This document shows, one piece after another, positions 44,340-54,463 of a DNA stretch of 64,000 bases. The notes below the pieces were generated by a model. It was not told the origin of the DNA and did no database searches. It saw nothing but the letters and a program-made list of their open reading frames with translations. Source of the DNA: Streptococcus respiraculi (lineage in GTDB: Bacteria; Bacillota; Bacilli; Lactobacillales; Streptococcaceae); contig NZ_CP022680.1 in NCBI RefSeq assembly GCF_003595525.1, forward strand, positions 372,001 through 436,000, in the 5' to 3' direction. The first letter of the stretch is position 1, and every line of letters begins with the position of its first letter. The position numbers and the translations under genes are program-made.

Positions 44340-45101
44340 ATGATTTTAGAAGAATTTGATAGTAATCGCTTAGCCATTATTAATCCTGAGGATCTGATAG
44401 CTCCCTTGCCAGACTTTCCAGAGGTGGCGGTGTCCTGTTTTGCTCGAGGGACCTTTGATCGTCTGTTGAGAGCTTATCCACAGGAGTTGCTTTTTACGAC
44501 AGCTATCGCAAATGTGGAAATTCCGATTTATCGGATTGTTGTGGCGGGAAGAAACATAGCCATTTTTAATGCACCCGTAGGGTCTCCTGCTTGTGTAGCG
44601 GTTTTAGAAGATTTGATTGCTTTAGGGATGAGAAAATTGGTGCTTTTTGGGACTTGCGGCGTTCTTGATGAGGATATTGCTGAGACGTCCATCATTGTGC
44701 CTCTTTCAGCCATTCGAGATGAGGGAACGAGTTACCACTATGTGAAAGCAAGTGATGAGATTCTTTTAAATACCGATATTCAGCAAGCTTTCATCCAGTT
44801 TTTAGAGGATAAGAAGATTTCTCATGTGACAGGTAAGGTCTGGACGACAGATGGAATCTATCGAGAAACCATTGATAAATTGCGCAAGCGAAAAGACAGC
44901 GGAGCGATTTGTGTCGATATGGAATGTTCTGCTGTGGCGGCTCTGGCTTGCTTTCGTGGGGTAGATATCGCTCATTTTTTCTATGCAGCAGATCATCTAT
45001 CTGAGGAAGAGTGGGACATGAGAACCCTTGCAAATGATGCGGATTTAGACGAGAAAGATAAGGTTGCAGATTTGGCGGTTCAGTTTGCTTTGACCTTATA
45101 G
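44340..45101 (+). CDS. Nucleoside phosphorylase (PNP_UDP_1 family)
   Basis: 253 residues. Purine/uridine phosphorylase fold: APVGSPACVAVLEDLIALGMRKLVLFGTCGVLDEDI matches the phosphate/nucleoside-binding G-T-C-G motif, and VDMECSAVAALACF is the purine-ribose binding Met-Glu signature. It splits nucleosides to base plus ribose-1-phosphate; purine versus uridine preference is uncertain. GAGGAG lies before ATG 44340. A short relic with a similar N-terminus lies after cysE at 5454. Confidence 0.85.
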   Translation: MILEEFDSNRLAIINPEDLIAPLPDFPEVAVSCFARGTFDRLLRAYPQELLFTTAIANVEIPIYRIVVAGRNIAIFNAPVGSPACVAVLEDLIALGMRKLVLFGTCGVLDEDIAETSIIVPLSAIRDEGTSYHYVKASDEILLNTDIQQAFIQFLEDKKISHVTGKVWTTDGIYRETIDKLRKRKDSGAICVDMECSAVAALACFRGVDIAHFFYAADHLSEEEWDMRTLANDADLDEKDKVADLAVQFALTL

Positions 45102-45137
45102 AGGAGTTCTATTATAAAGGCTGGATGATTCCAGCTT

Positions 45138-45215
45138 TTTCTTTTGCAAAAGCTATAACCCCCCATATCAAAAAACTATGCAAATTCAGGTCGATTTTAT
45201 GGTAAAATAGTAAGA
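45138..45215 (+). repeat. Promoter-containing direct repeat, copy 2
   Basis: Second copy of the 44251-44328 segment, including the extended -10 TGGTAAAAT, now ahead of the ECF ATPase gene. About half a dozen differences. Confidence 0.75.
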
Positions 45216-45292
45216 TAGAAAACGTTTCACTAGTCACTGGGGGAAAGTACTCAAGGGCTAGGGACTGCGGAAGAAATGAGATAACAGCATTT
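45216..45292 (+). promoter_or_regulatory. Unassigned leader of the ECF A-T operon
   Basis: 77 nt between the repeat-borne promoter and the ATG, containing CTAGTCACTGGGGGAAAG and GGGCTAGGGACT, which could pair through CTAG/CTAG and AGTC/GACT. It is purine-rich near the end. I could not match it to a known riboswitch. Confidence 0.3.
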
Positions 45293-46966
45293 ATGAAAAA
45301 AGCAATCATTGAGTTTGAAAACTTTAGTTTTAAGTACAATGCTCAGCAGGAAGCGACTTTGCGTGAGATTGACCTCACCATTTACCAAGGAGAGAAAGTC
45401 TTGATTGTGGGGCCATCTGGCTCTGGGAAGTCAACCCTAGGTCAATGCTTGAATGGAATTATTCCCAATATCTATCAAGGGACAAAGACAGGAAATCTGC
45501 GGATTGACGGAAAAGATGCCTTTGATACGTCCATCTATGAAAAATCCCTTCTTGTTAGCACGGTCTTGCAGGACACGGACGGGCAATTTATCGGGCTCAG
45601 TGTTGCAGAGGATTTGGCTTTTGCTCTTGAAAATGATGTGACAGCTCTGAAAGAGATGAAGGAGCGGATTCGGTCTTGGGCGGAACGCTTGGACTTGAGG
45701 GATTTACTAATCCAAAGACCGCAGGATTTATCAGGTGGACAAAAGCAACGGGTGAGTTTGGCAGGCGTCTTGATTGATGAAAGTCCTATTTTGCTCTTTG
45801 ATGAGCCTTTGGCTAATCTTGATCCCAAGTCAGGTCAGGACACGATTGATTTGATTGATCGCTTGCACAAGGAGCAGGGAACAACGACCATTATCATCGA
45901 ACATCGCTTGGAAGATGTTCTCTATCGGCAGGTGGATCGTCTGGTCTTGGTCAATGAAGGACGGATTCTTTACAATGGTGCGCCTGATGCCTTGCTTCGG
46001 TCTGAAATGCTCGTTGAAAATGGCATTCGAGAGCCTCTTTATATCACAACTCTGCGCCAGCTAGGCTATGATTTGGACAAGGAAGCAGATGTGACGAGCA
46101 TTGAAAAACTAGCTTTGACAGATGTTCCAGTCGAAGCCTTGCCAGAGCTTATTGTGGAAGAAAACGCGGACAATCCCTTGGTCGAGGTCAAGCATCTACG
46201 GGTTGCCTATGGTGATAAGGAAGTGCTAAAGGACGTGAACCTCTCTATTTGTCGGGGAGAGCGCCTTGCCATTATCGGAAAGAACGGGGCAGGAAAGTCC
46301 ACTCTCGCTAAGGCCTTGTGCCAGTTTGTTGCGGTTTCAGGTGATATCTTGTGGGATGGTCAGTCTGTTCTTGGAGATTCGATTAAGGAGCGGGCGGAGC
46401 GTATCGGATACGTCTTGCAGAACCCCAATCAGATGATCAGCCAGACCATGATTTTTGACGAGGTGGCTCTGGGTTTACGCTTACGAGGAGTTTCAGAAGA
46501 AGAAGTGACCCAGAGAGTTGAAGCGGTTCTTCGGACGTGTGGGCTTTATGCTTTTCGGAAATGGCCGATTTCAGCTCTCTCATTCGGACAGAAAAAGCGG
46601 GTGACCATTGCTTCTATCTTGGTCTTAAATCCAGAAATTATTTTACTAGATGAGCCGACGGCTGGTCAGGATCAACGAAATTATACTGAAATCATGGATT
46701 TTCTTGATGAATTGAACCAGCAAGGCCATACCATTATCATGATTACCCATGACATGCAGTTGATGTTGGATTATTCTGATAGGGCTATTGTTTTAGTGGA
46801 TGGACAGATTGTAGCAGATAACAACCCAGCGCACATTCTGACCAATCAGGAAGTGATTCAGGCTGCGAATCTGAAAGAAACCAGCATTTTCCACTTAGCT
46901 GAAAAACTAGGAGTCGACGCCCTAGCCTTGACCCAATTTTACATGGAAAGAGAAAGGAAAGAGTAG
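45293..46966 (+). CDS. ECF transporter ATPase, two fused domains (YkoD type)
   Basis: 557 residues. Domain 1: Walker [10 protein letters not shown], signature LSGGQKQRV, Walker [13 protein letters not shown]. Domain 2: Walker [10 protein letters not shown], signature LSFGQKKRV, Walker [14 protein letters not shown]-loop ITHD. It should energise the UPF0397 S component encoded at 42524, with the T component directly downstream. ATG 45293 has no strong SD (GAAATGAGAT upstream). Confidence 0.9.
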   Translation: MKKAIIEFENFSFKYNAQQEATLREIDLTIYQGEKVLIVGPSGSGKSTLGQCLNGIIPNIYQGTKTGNLRIDGKDAFDTSIYEKSLLVSTVLQDTDGQFIGLSVAEDLAFALENDVTALKEMKERIRSWAERLDLRDLLIQRPQDLSGGQKQRVSLAGVLIDESPILLFDEPLANLDPKSGQDTIDLIDRLHKEQGTTTIIIEHRLEDVLYRQVDRLVLVNEGRILYNGAPDALLRSEMLVENGIREPLYITTLRQLGYDLDKEADVTSIEKLALTDVPVEALPELIVEENADNPLVEVKHLRVAYGDKEVLKDVNLSICRGERLAIIGKNGAGKSTLAKALCQFVAVSGDILWDGQSVLGDSIKERAERIGYVLQNPNQMISQTMIFDEVALGLRLRGVSEEEVTQRVEAVLRTCGLYAFRKWPISALSFGQKKRVTIASILVLNPEIILLDEPTAGQDQRNYTEIMDFLDELNQQGHTIIMITHDMQLMLDYSDRAIVLVDGQIVADNNPAHILTNQEVIQAANLKETSIFHLAEKLGVDALALTQFYMERERKE

Positions 46967-47800
46967 ATGAAAGGCATGAATATCATTGGCTATCGGGCTG
47001 GTCATGGTCTCGTTTATGACTTATCAGCCGTTAGCAAGCTCGTCTTTTTCCTCGTTGTATCAATCGCAGCCATGGTGACCTATGATACACGCTTGGTCTT
47101 TGCCATTGCGATACTTTCCTTATGCTTGTTTAAATGGTCGCAAATTCGGCTCAAGGATGTGTCGTTTATCTTGATTGTGACAACGATTTTTGCGGTGATG
47201 AATGCGCTTATGGTTTATCTCTTTGCACCAGAATATGGAGTGGAGCTTTACGGCGCAAAGACTGTCCTCTGGTCAGGGATTGGTGCTTATACGCTGACCA
47301 GTCAAGAGCTCTTTTATCTCTTGAACCTACTTTTGAAGTATTTTTGTACCATTCCTCTTGCAGTCATCTTTCTGATGACGACGCACCCGAGCCAATTTGC
47401 GTCAAGTTTGAATCAACTAGGTATTTCTTACAAGGTTGCCTATTCGGTCAGTTTGACCATGCGCTATATTCCCGATATTCAGGAGGAATTTTATACTATT
47501 CGGATGTCGCAAGAAGCTAGAGGGATTGAATTGTCCAAAAAAGGTAAGGTGTTGGAGAGAATCAAGGGAAATTTGGCACTTGTCATCCCACTGATTTTTA
47601 GCTCACTTTCACGGATTGATACTATTTCAACAGCTATGGAATTGCGACGCTTCGGAAAAAATAAAAAACGAACCTGGTATACCTATCAGGATCTGGGGAA
47701 AAAAGATTATCTAGTCTTAGCCCTAGCAATCAGCATCCTGCTTCTAACAGGATTCTTGTTTGTCATCAATGGTGGTCGTTTTTACAATCCTTGGGGATAA
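46967..47800 (+). CDS. ECF transporter T component (YkoC type)
   Basis: 277 residues, starting on the base after the stop of the ATPase gene. Hydrophobic helices around 20-130 and 245-265. Two coupling motifs typical of EcfT: SQEARGIEL (about 184) and MELRRFGKN (about 227). It joins S component and ATPase in the membrane. Last gene of the second ECF set. Confidence 0.9.
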   Translation: MKGMNIIGYRAGHGLVYDLSAVSKLVFFLVVSIAAMVTYDTRLVFAIAILSLCLFKWSQIRLKDVSFILIVTTIFAVMNALMVYLFAPEYGVELYGAKTVLWSGIGAYTLTSQELFYLLNLLLKYFCTIPLAVIFLMTTHPSQFASSLNQLGISYKVAYSVSLTMRYIPDIQEEFYTIRMSQEARGIELSKKGKVLERIKGNLALVIPLIFSSLSRIDTISTAMELRRFGKNKKRTWYTYQDLGKKDYLVLALAISILLLTGFLFVINGGRFYNPWG

Positions 47801-47971
47801 TAGAACACTAGAAAGAGGCTGGGACAGACTCCCATGATTGCTTCGCAATCACCCACCAAACATGAAAACTAGCCCACAAGCCCTCATTAGGTGTATAATC
47901 CTAGTGAGGGCTTTGTGGTTGATGATTTATTGGCTTTGATTGCCGAGGGACACACTAATCCACTCTACTGA

Positions 47972-48067
47972 CGAGAGCCACAGAAAGCCACCATTGCCAT
48001 AGCACACCACTTATTAAAATTAGCCTATTATCTCCTAAAAAAACCACCAAACTTACCTCTAAGCTAG
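47972..48067 (+). pseudogene. Relic of an IS110-type transposase C-terminus
   Basis: This frame reads REPQKATIAIAHHLLKLAYY before TAG at 48065. It resembles the KKAIVAVAHKLLVIIYHLL end of IS110/IS116 transposases. No upstream transposase frame is intact. Assignment rests on about 20 residues, so it is tentative. Confidence 0.45.
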
Positions 48068-48079
48068 GAAAATGAAAAA

Positions 48080-48106
48080 GGATTGTTAGGGGCGAGCTAA
48101 CAATCC
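48080..48106 (-). terminator. Terminator for the rsmG transcript
   Basis: Perfect 10-bp inverted repeat GGATTGTTAG/CTAACAATCC. On the minus strand it is followed by TTTTTCATTTT, fitting the end of the minus-strand rsmG unit. Confidence 0.65.
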
Positions 48107-48218
48107 AAGAACAAAAAATGCACTCTTAGGATAACATAAGGGGGGATTTTTTGCACCTTTTAAGTAGTTTTCGTATAAAAAGTCCTTGTCTCCATTTTTG
48201 TCCCACTCCCTTTTTGCT

Positions 48219-48932
48219 TTATAGTGGTCGTTTGTTGGGCATACCCGCTTTACGTGGGTACTTGTTTGGTGTTTCTTTCTTCTTCTCGACAATGGTCAGG
48301 GTTCGTGGGTCTCCGTTTGGAAGAAGATAGTCTACATTCTCGATGACCTTGGCAAAGAGAGCGGTTAGAGCATTTTTCGCTTGGGTTAGCTCATCTTCGG
48401 CACTTGAAGCCTTGAGGGCAATTAGTTTTCCATTTACTGTGAGAAATGGAATGGTTAACTCCGCTAAAATCTGCATGCGGGCAACTGCTCGGGCAGTTGC
48501 GATCTCAAATTGCGCTCGGAAGTTCTTGTCTTGGGCGAAATCCTCAGCTCGCCCGTGATAGAAGTGAACCTTGGTTAGGTCCAATTCTTGAGCTAAGCGA
48601 TTCAAGAATTGAATCCGCTTGTTGAGTGAGTCGATAATAGTGACGTCTAGTTTTGGAAAGAGGATTTTCATGGGTAGGCTCGGAAAGCCAGCTCCTGCTC
48701 CGATATCAAGAAGACGAATCGGCTCATTTACCAGATAACCTTGCAGGATAGGAGCTAGCGAATCGTAGAAATGCTTGAGGTAAACACCTTCCTCATCCAC
48801 GATAGCGGTCAAGTTAATCTTTTCATTCCATTCGACCAAGCGGGTAAAATAGAGGGCGAATTGTTCTTTTTGTAAATCTGTTAGGCTATAGCCTTGTGCT
48901 TCTAGGGCGGTGTAAAATTCTTCTGGTTTCAT
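48219..48932 (-). CDS. rsmG: 16S rRNA (guanine527-N7)-methyltransferase
   Basis: 237 residues. SAM-binding motif [17 protein letters not shown] (about 72-88), preceded by [10 protein letters not shown] and YLKHFYDSL, the RsmG fingerprints. It methylates G527 of 16S rRNA; loss gives low-level streptomycin resistance in many bacteria. Downstream of pbp1A on the minus strand, with a repeat element in between. Confidence 0.93.
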   Translation of the reverse strand: MKPEEFYTALEAQGYSLTDLQKEQFALYFTRLVEWNEKINLTAIVDEEGVYLKHFYDSLAPILQGYLVNEPIRLLDIGAGAGFPSLPMKILFPKLDVTIIDSLNKRIQFLNRLAQELDLTKVHFYHGRAEDFAQDKNFRAQFEIATARAVARMQILAELTIPFLTVNGKLIALKASSAEDELTQAKNALTALFAKVIENVDYLLPNGDPRTLTIVEKKKETPNKYPRKAGMPNKRPL

Positions 48933-48970
48933 ATCTCTATCTTATCACAAATATAAAAAAAGCAAAACTC

Positions 48971-49078
48971 ATACTCATCCAAAATAAAAATCTGACGTCG
49001 TTCACTCACCTTGCTGAACGGTTCGTTCCACGTAAGGTTTCGTTTCCTAGTCAGATTTTGATTTTTATTGAGAAGAAC
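48971..49078 (-). repeat. Streptococcal repeat element, copy 2 (minus strand)
   Basis: Read on the minus strand it aligns with 40404-40506: CTGACTAGGAAACGAA, GCAAGGTGAGTGAACGACG, TCAGATTTTTATTTTGG and ends GAGTAT. One end contains the stop codon of pbp1A. Its outer arms can also pair (AAAATCTGAC with GTCAGATTTT) and may work as the pbp1A terminator. Confidence 0.6.
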
Positions 49079-51260
49079 TTGGCGTTGGGCTAGAAGAAGC
49101 AGGTTGGTCTTGATTAGTGCTATTTGTAGTGCTAGTTTGTGGCTCTTCTGATGGTTGACTAGTCGCAGGGTCTGTCAAACTGCTTGTTGTAGAACTTGCG
49201 TTTGAAGAGCTAGAAGTTGACGTCGTGCTACTTGTAGTCGTGTTAGTGTTTGGAGTATAGGTGTATTGAGGAACACTTCCTTCCAAGTACCAATATCCTC
49301 CGTATCGATAGATGCCATCTGGGGCTTCCCAATCACTAGCAGTGTCAATCGGATTGAGATAGGCCATCATGCTATGGTAAACATCTGTTGCAATAGGAAT
49401 ACCATTGTCTAAGATTGGCGTTTGTCGATTGGGATACCCTGTCCAAACAGCCATGGCATAACGTGTAGTATAGCCTACAAAGTTTTCATCAGGAACAACG
49501 AGTGTGCTGTAGTTGGCTGGTTCGTTATTAGCGAGAATCGCATCCATCTCCGCATCTGTATAATTAGAGGTACCGGTCTTACCTGCTTGAGGAAGGCCTG
49601 GAATTGCAGCGTTCAACCCATTTCCGTAAGTCAAGACACTCTTCATCATATCGGTCATCATATAAGCTGTTTCAGCTGTCATGACACGGGTGCCTTCAGG
49701 GACAAATTCTTTTGTGCTACCATCACTAAAGACAACCTTGTTGACGTATTGTGGCTTGTAATAGGTACCACCGTTGGCAAAGGCAGCGTAGGCTGCCGCC
49801 ATTTTCTCACTGCTTGCCCCATACTTAGAGCTGGTATCTGTCGTATTACTTGAAATGGAGTTTGAATAGAGCAGTTCCGGATAAAAGATCCCCAGACTAT
49901 TTAAAAACTTATGAGCTTTGTCTAAGCCAACGGCCTCTAATGTCTTAACGGCAGGAACATTCCGTGAATATTGAATGGCTGCTTTTAAGGTTAGCGAACC
50001 ATAGTAGGTTCGATCCCAGTTATTGATTGGAGTGTTGGAACCAGGGTAATTATAAGGAGAATCCACGATGATATTAGCTGTCGAGTTATAGACACCATAT
50101 TCAAGGGCAGGCGCATAATCTGTAATCGGCTTCATGGTCGATCCGAAGTCTCGGTTGGTTTCAACTGCTTGGTTGGTACCAAATGAAACATTGCTATCTT
50201 GGTTTCTGGAGCCGAGCTGGGCAACGACATGTCCATTTGAAACATCGACTACGGTAGAAGCGACTTGGAAGTTTTCATCAGGGTAGTTGACATAGTTGCC
50301 AGAGTTATAAATATCCCAGAGCTGTCTTTGAGCATCTACATCGACATTCGTATAGACATCAAGTCCTGTAGTAAGTAGATTGTAGCCAGTTTGCGCTTCG
50401 ACTTCCTCGATGACTTCCTTGAGGTAGTTATCCATGTAAAGTGGGTAAGCTGAAGTATTGGTGAGAGGTTGTAAGCCGTCGTTGATATCTGTTAGAACGG
50501 CAGCTTCGTACTGCTCTTGGGAAATATATTTTTGCCCGAGCATCTGTTGCAAGACTAAGTCCCTACGGTATTTAGCCGCTTCTGGCTGGGTGTAAGGGTC
50601 GTATTGATTGGGTGCCTGAGGCATACCTGCCAAGAGTGCCAACTGTGGGAGAGTGAGCTCTTTTAACTCTTTTCCGTAGTAGGCTCTCGCCGCGGTCTTC
50701 ATCCCATAATTTCCATTCGCCATAAAGACCTTGTTGACATAGTAGGTCAAAATTTCTTGCTTAGTGTTCCGACGCTCCAACTGAAGGGCCAGCCAGGCTT
50801 CTTGGATTTTTCGTTTAATGGTTTGATCCTGAGTTGATGTGGAAAAATAGGTCAACTTGATAAATTGCTGGTCCAAGGTTGACCCGCCTTGGAGGTGCCC
50901 ACCTTTTAAGTTGTTGACAAATGAACCTGCAATCCGAATGACGTCGATTCCGCGATGGCTAAAGAAGCGTTGGTCCTCAATAGAGACAATCGCATTGACC
51001 AAGTCTTCAGGAATTTCAGAGGTTTTTGCATTGGAGCGTTTCTCTGAACCCAAATCGGCAATTAGCTTGCTATCCTTGTCGTAAATTTTACTGGAAACCG
51101 TCGCAGTAAGTGCCTCTTCTGTCAATTTTGGAGCAGAGCTCACATAGTAGATGACGATTGCTAGCACGACCAGAAATAGAGCGATAAAGCTAGCTAGGGC
51201 AACGTTAGCGAAAATGATCCACATTTTCTTAAGGTTTGGTTTTTTCAAGAGTATCACCAC
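49065..51260 (-). CDS. pbp1A: Penicillin-binding protein 1A
   Basis: 731 residues from GTG 51260; TTG 51248 ([10 protein letters not shown]) is an alternative closer to the family start. Single N-terminal membrane anchor (about 15-38). GT51 glycosyltransferase with [10 protein letters not shown] and [16 protein letters not shown]. Transpeptidase with SxxK STMK, SxN SRN and [12 protein letters not shown]. The C-terminus is a long Ser/Thr-rich tail. It polymerises and cross-links peptidoglycan. It overlaps recU by 32 nt; the recU-pbp1A order is conserved in Firmicutes. Confidence 0.95.
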   Translation of the reverse strand: MVILLKKPNLKKMWIIFANVALASFIALFLVVLAIVIYYVSSAPKLTEEALTATVSSKIYDKDSKLIADLGSEKRSNAKTSEIPEDLVNAIVSIEDQRFFSHRGIDVIRIAGSFVNNLKGGHLQGGSTLDQQFIKLTYFSTSTQDQTIKRKIQEAWLALQLERRNTKQEILTYYVNKVFMANGNYGMKTAARAYYGKELKELTLPQLALLAGMPQAPNQYDPYTQPEAAKYRRDLVLQQMLGQKYISQEQYEAAVLTDINDGLQPLTNTSAYPLYMDNYLKEVIEEVEAQTGYNLLTTGLDVYTNVDVDAQRQLWDIYNSGNYVNYPDENFQVASTVVDVSNGHVVAQLGSRNQDSNVSFGTNQAVETNRDFGSTMKPITDYAPALEYGVYNSTANIIVDSPYNYPGSNTPINNWDRTYYGSLTLKAAIQYSRNVPAVKTLEAVGLDKAHKFLNSLGIFYPELLYSNSISSNTTDTSSKYGASSEKMAAAYAAFANGGTYYKPQYVNKVVFSDGSTKEFVPEGTRVMTAETAYMMTDMMKSVLTYGNGLNAAIPGLPQAGKTGTSNYTDAEMDAILANNEPANYSTLVVPDENFVGYTTRYAMAVWTGYPNRQTPILDNGIPIATDVYHSMMAYLNPIDTASDWEAPDGIYRYGGYWYLEGSVPQYTYTPNTNTTTSSTTSTSSSSNASSTTSSLTDPATSQPSEEPQTSTTNSTNQDQPASSSPTPSSSQ

Positions 51261-51849
51261 CTAATAAATTTTTTTCAACAACTTCTAAGTAAGGTAAGCT
51301 AGGATAGCCCCCCATCTCGATTTGGAATCCATGTTTACGAATATAGTCAATAGGCATGGATTTTTTGCCGTTTTCGACCCTGTAAAAATCAATCAGAGCA
51401 GCAGCAGGAAGCAGATAGGTTTCTTTCAGTGTTGAAAAGTGAAGGAGTACAAAACAAATTCCTCTTTGTTGCAGGACTTGATCCATATGTTCAATCTGAT
51501 GCGAGTGAAAATTTTTCATTGGCATCGATGTTTTCTGTCGCGTTTCCTTGGCCTCAAAGTCGATATAGTGACCTTGGTAGACCCCTGAATAGTCCGTCGT
51601 AGATGCCTGACGGAAATAGGCTTCGACAATCTTAGCCCGACTTCGTCTTGGGTAATCTACTTTCACGATTTGTACAGGGGTCGGTTTCTTATGGATGACC
51701 GCATGCCCATGAGCTAGATAGTAGGTATTACTATCGTTAATAGCGGCTTCAAAGGACATGCCTCGGTTGGCAAAGTCCGTCTGCTGGCGAGAAGATTTTG
51801 AATTGGTTCTACTGATTTTTTTTCTAACCTGATGAGGATAATTGACCAT
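51229..51849 (-). CDS. recU: Holliday junction resolvase RecU
   Basis: 206 residues. RecU motifs: [16 protein letters not shown], the catalytic [19 protein letters not shown] (nuclease acidic residues and Glu-x-Lys) and HQIEHM. It resolves Holliday junctions in recombination and chromosome segregation. First gene of the minus-strand recU-pbp1A unit, with an extended -10 (TGGTATAAT, reading leftward from about 51890). Confidence 0.94.
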   Translation of the reverse strand: MVNYPHQVRKKISRTNSKSSRQQTDFANRGMSFEAAINDSNTYYLAHGHAVIHKKPTPVQIVKVDYPRRSRAKIVEAYFRQASTTDYSGVYQGHYIDFEAKETRQKTSMPMKNFHSHQIEHMDQVLQQRGICFVLLHFSTLKETYLLPAAALIDFYRVENGKKSMPIDYIRKHGFQIEMGGYPSLPYLEVVEKNLLGGDTLEKTKP

Positions 51850-51914
51850 AGAACTCCTTCTTGATAAAATAAAATCATTATATTATACCATAACATAGGA
51901 AAAGAGTTCAAGTA

Positions 51915-52454
51915 ATGCACATTGACCGGATACTGATTACAGGCTATCGTCACACCGATTTGGGGATTTTTTCAGATAAGGACCCTCGCCTTGCCATCAT
52001 CAAAAAAGCCATTCGAATGGATTTGATTCGCTTCTTGGAAGAGGGGGTGGAATGGTTCATCTTGACGGGGAATCTAGGTTTTGAATACTGGTGTTTGGAG
52101 GTCCTTCGAGACCTACGAAAAGAAGGGTATGAATGCCAGATAGCAACGCTCTTTTTATTTGAGAACCATGGGGAAAATTGGAATGAGGCCAACCAGATAA
52201 AATTAGCCCATTTTAAGGCTGTTGATTTTGTAAAAATGACTTATCCTCGCTATGAAAATCCCAGCCAATTTCGATTATACAATCAGTTCTTGTTAGACAA
52301 TACAGATGGCGCCTATCTATTTTATAATCCTGAAAACGAAACAAACTTGAAATATCTTTATCGTCTGATGTTAAAAAAAGAAGAGTATGTTAGAAAAACG
52401 CTTACTTTTGAGCAGTTAAATGAGATAGCTGAAAATTTTGAAGAAATTGAGTGA
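51915..52454 (+). CDS. DUF1273 / UPF0398 (YpsA-like) SLOG-fold protein
   Basis: 179 residues. Starts [21 protein letters not shown] and contains [18 protein letters not shown], the glycine motifs of the YpsA/UPF0398 family, which has the SLOG nucleotide-binding fold. In Bacillus YpsA influences cell division, and it lies next to gpsB there as here. Divergent from recU. Confidence 0.88.
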   Translation: MHIDRILITGYRHTDLGIFSDKDPRLAIIKKAIRMDLIRFLEEGVEWFILTGNLGFEYWCLEVLRDLRKEGYECQIATLFLFENHGENWNEANQIKLAHFKAVDFVKMTYPRYENPSQFRLYNQFLLDNTDGAYLFYNPENETNLKYLYRLMLKKEEYVRKTLTFEQLNEIAENFEEIE

Positions 52455-52460
52455 TATGAC

Positions 52461-52490
52461 TTGATTTTTCCCTATATTTTTTCATATAAT
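52461..52490 (+). promoter_or_regulatory. gpsB promoter
   Basis: TTGATT (52461-52466), 18-bp spacer, TATAAT (52485-52490). Confidence 0.7.
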
Positions 52491-52527
52491 AGAGGTAATG
52501 ACGTTTTAGAAGATAGAGGTGTAGCAA

Positions 52528-52860
52528 ATGGCAAGTATTAAATTTACAACGAAAGATATTTTTGAACAAGACTTTAAAATCGGTTTTCGCGGCTATGATC
52601 AAGATGAGGTGAATGATTTTTTAGATGAAATCATGAAAGATTACGATGCTTACGATGCAATTATCAAGGAATTGAAAGGTGAGATTGCTCGTTTGAAAGC
52701 GCAAATGGCAAATGCGCCACGTGTAGCTACAGCGAGTATGGAAGATTCTGAAACATTGAGAACAGAACGGGCGTCTTCAGCAAGCAACTTTGATATTTTG
52801 CGCCGTTTGAACCGTTTAGAAAAAGAAGTATTCGGCAAGCAAATCGCTCAAGAAGACTAA
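52528..52860 (+). CDS. gpsB: Cell division adaptor GpsB
   Basis: 110 residues, DivIVA/GpsB family. N-terminal lipid-binding-like domain FKIGFRGYDQDEVNDFLDEIMKDY, a coiled coil (about 35-70) and a small C-terminal helical domain (FDILRRLNRLEKEVFG). It coordinates septal and peripheral wall synthesis and StkP signalling in streptococci. Has its own promoter; rnpB follows. Confidence 0.94.
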   Translation: MASIKFTTKDIFEQDFKIGFRGYDQDEVNDFLDEIMKDYDAYDAIIKELKGEIARLKAQMANAPRVATASMEDSETLRTERASSASNFDILRRLNRLEKEVFGKQIAQED

Positions 52861-52873
52861 GAGTAGTAAGATT

Positions 52874-53257
52874 GTGCAATTTTTGGATAATCGCATGGTA
52901 GCCAACTATCATGAGGAAAGTCCATGCTAGCACCGGCTGGGATGCCGGTAGTGTTTGTGCTAGGCGAACCAATAAGCCTAGGGACGCAGTAATGCGTTAC
53001 GGCGATCAAAACAGCTAAGTCGAAAGATATGCTCGAGTAGGTCTGAAAAGTGCCACAGTGACGGAGTTTTTATGGAAACATAAAAAGTGGAACGCGGTAA
53101 ACCCCTCAAGCTAGCAACCCAAATTTTGGTCGGGGCATGGGGAAGTCGGAAGCAGAACGAACTTTCCTGACTGCGTAAGCGGTAGACAGATGATTATCGA
53201 AAGTGGTAGTGCCTAGTACCACTGGAACAAAACATGGCTTATAGAAAATTGCATATA
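52874..53257 (+). ncRNA. rnpB: RNase P RNA, bacterial type B
   Basis: About 384 nt. Helix P1 is formed by GTGCAATTTTT near the 5' end with AAAATTGCAT at the 3' end. Universally conserved segments are present: GAGGAAAGTCCATGCT near the 5' side, AACAAAACATGGCTTATAGA near the 3' side and GTAAACCCCTC. It is the catalytic RNA that matures tRNA 5' ends. Placement between gpsB and the RlmL-type gene is the usual streptococcal arrangement. Confidence 0.95.
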
Positions 53258-53261
53258 TAGG

Positions 53262-53284
53262 TAGGCTAGCTTTGCTAGCTTTTA
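53262..53284 (+). terminator. rnpB terminator
   Basis: AGGCTAGC, loop TTT, GCTAGCTTTT. Confidence 0.75.
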
Positions 53285-53297
53285 TTATCGGAGAATC

Positions 53298-54461
53298 ATG
53301 AAGAAAACATTTACATTTATTGCGACAGCAGCTGCTGGATTAGAAGCTGTAGTAGGGCGTGAAGTTCGGGAGTTGGGATACGACTGTCAGGTCGAAAATG
53401 GCCGCGTTCGTTTTGAAGGCAATATTGAGGCGATGATCAAAACCAATCTCTGGCTCAGATCAGCTGATCGAATCAAGATTGTGGTCGGAAGCTTCAAGGC
53501 TAAGACCTTTGAAGAACTATTTCAAGGTGTTTTTGCCTTAGATTGGGAGTATTACCTGCCCTTGGGCTGTAAGTTCCCGATTTCAAAAGCTAAGTGTGTC
53601 AAGTCAACTCTACACAATGAACCTAGTGTCCAAGCTATTTCTAAAAAAGCAGTGGTTAAGAAATTGCAAAAGCATTTTTCACGACCAGAAGGTGTGCCTT
53701 TGCAGGAAGTGGGAGCAGAGTTTAAAATTGAAGTATCGATTTTAAAGGATGTTGCAACGGTTTTGATTGATACAACGGGTTCGAGCCTCTTTAAACGTGG
53801 CTATCGTGCTGAAAAAGGTGGCGCACCAATTAAGGAAAATATGGCAGCAGCCCTCTTGCAGTTGTCTAACTGGTATCCTGATAAGCCCTTGGTTGATCCA
53901 ACCTGTGGTTCGGGAACCTTTTGTATCGAAGCCGCCATGCTTGCCCGTAATATGGCGCCAGGCCTAGAGCGTTCTTTTTCCTTTGAAGAATGGAATTGGG
54001 TTGATGATACCCTGATCAGGCAGGAAAGACAGGCCGCTCGCCAAGCGATTCGAAGGGATGTGGAACTGGATATTTCAGGCTTTGATATTGACACGCGCAT
54101 GATTGACATTGCTAAGAAAAATGCAGTTGCAGCAGGAGTGGATAAAGATATTACCTTTAAGCAAATGCGCTTGCAGGATTTTCGAACGGATAAAATCAAT
54201 GGTGTTATTATCTCAAATCCGCCTTACGGAGAGCGTTTGCTCGATGACACGGCCATTATGACCCTCTATCGAGAAATGGGGCAAACATTTGCGCCTCTCA
54301 AAACCTGGTCCAAATTTATTTTGACCAGCGATGAGCAATTTGAACAACGCTACGGCAGTCAAGCAGATAAAAAACGCAAATTATACAATGGAACATTAAA
54401 AGTCGACCTTTATCAATTTTTTGGACAGCGCGTGAAGCGAGTGGTGAAAGAGCAGGAATAA
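53298..54461 (+). CDS. THUMP-domain class I SAM-dependent RNA methyltransferase (RlmL/YpsC-like)
   Basis: 387 residues. N-terminal ferredoxin-like/THUMP region (about 1-155) and methyltransferase domain with SAM motif VDPTCGSGTFCIEAA (about 198-212) and catalytic SNPPYGERL (about 308). The NPPY motif fits N-methylation of a base; E. coli RlmL makes m2G2445 in 23S rRNA, so this is the likely role. It ends two bases before mapZ, so the two genes are co-transcribed. Confidence 0.88.
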   Translation: MKKTFTFIATAAAGLEAVVGREVRELGYDCQVENGRVRFEGNIEAMIKTNLWLRSADRIKIVVGSFKAKTFEELFQGVFALDWEYYLPLGCKFPISKAKCVKSTLHNEPSVQAISKKAVVKKLQKHFSRPEGVPLQEVGAEFKIEVSILKDVATVLIDTTGSSLFKRGYRAEKGGAPIKENMAAALLQLSNWYPDKPLVDPTCGSGTFCIEAAMLARNMAPGLERSFSFEEWNWVDDTLIRQERQAARQAIRRDVELDISGFDIDTRMIDIAKKNAVAAGVDKDITFKQMRLQDFRTDKINGVIISNPPYGERLLDDTAIMTLYREMGQTFAPLKTWSKFILTSDEQFEQRYGSQADKKRKLYNGTLKVDLYQFFGQRVKRVVKEQE

Positions 54462-54463
54462 AC

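Larger units (their letters stand above)
47813..48218. mobile_element. Decayed insertion-sequence region
   Basis: Bounded by AGAGGCTGGGACAGA (47813) and, inverted, TTTTTGTCCCACTCCC (about 48195-48210), a streptococcal repeat-type pair. It contains a very stable hairpin, CAAGCCCTCATTAGG...CCTAGTGAGGGCTTTG (47879-47917), and a short relic of a transposase C-terminus (47972-48067). No intact gene. Confidence 0.5.

Noticed and set aside
45216..45292. TPP or other known riboswitch ahead of the YkoD-like ATPase
   Set aside because: The purine-rich leader lacks the conserved CTGAGA and ACCTGAT blocks of the thi-box and matched no other class I could recall.
48086..48292. 68-residue minus-strand ORF at the end of rsmG
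   Set aside because: It overlaps rsmG in another frame and the decayed IS region; no RBS or recognisable domain.
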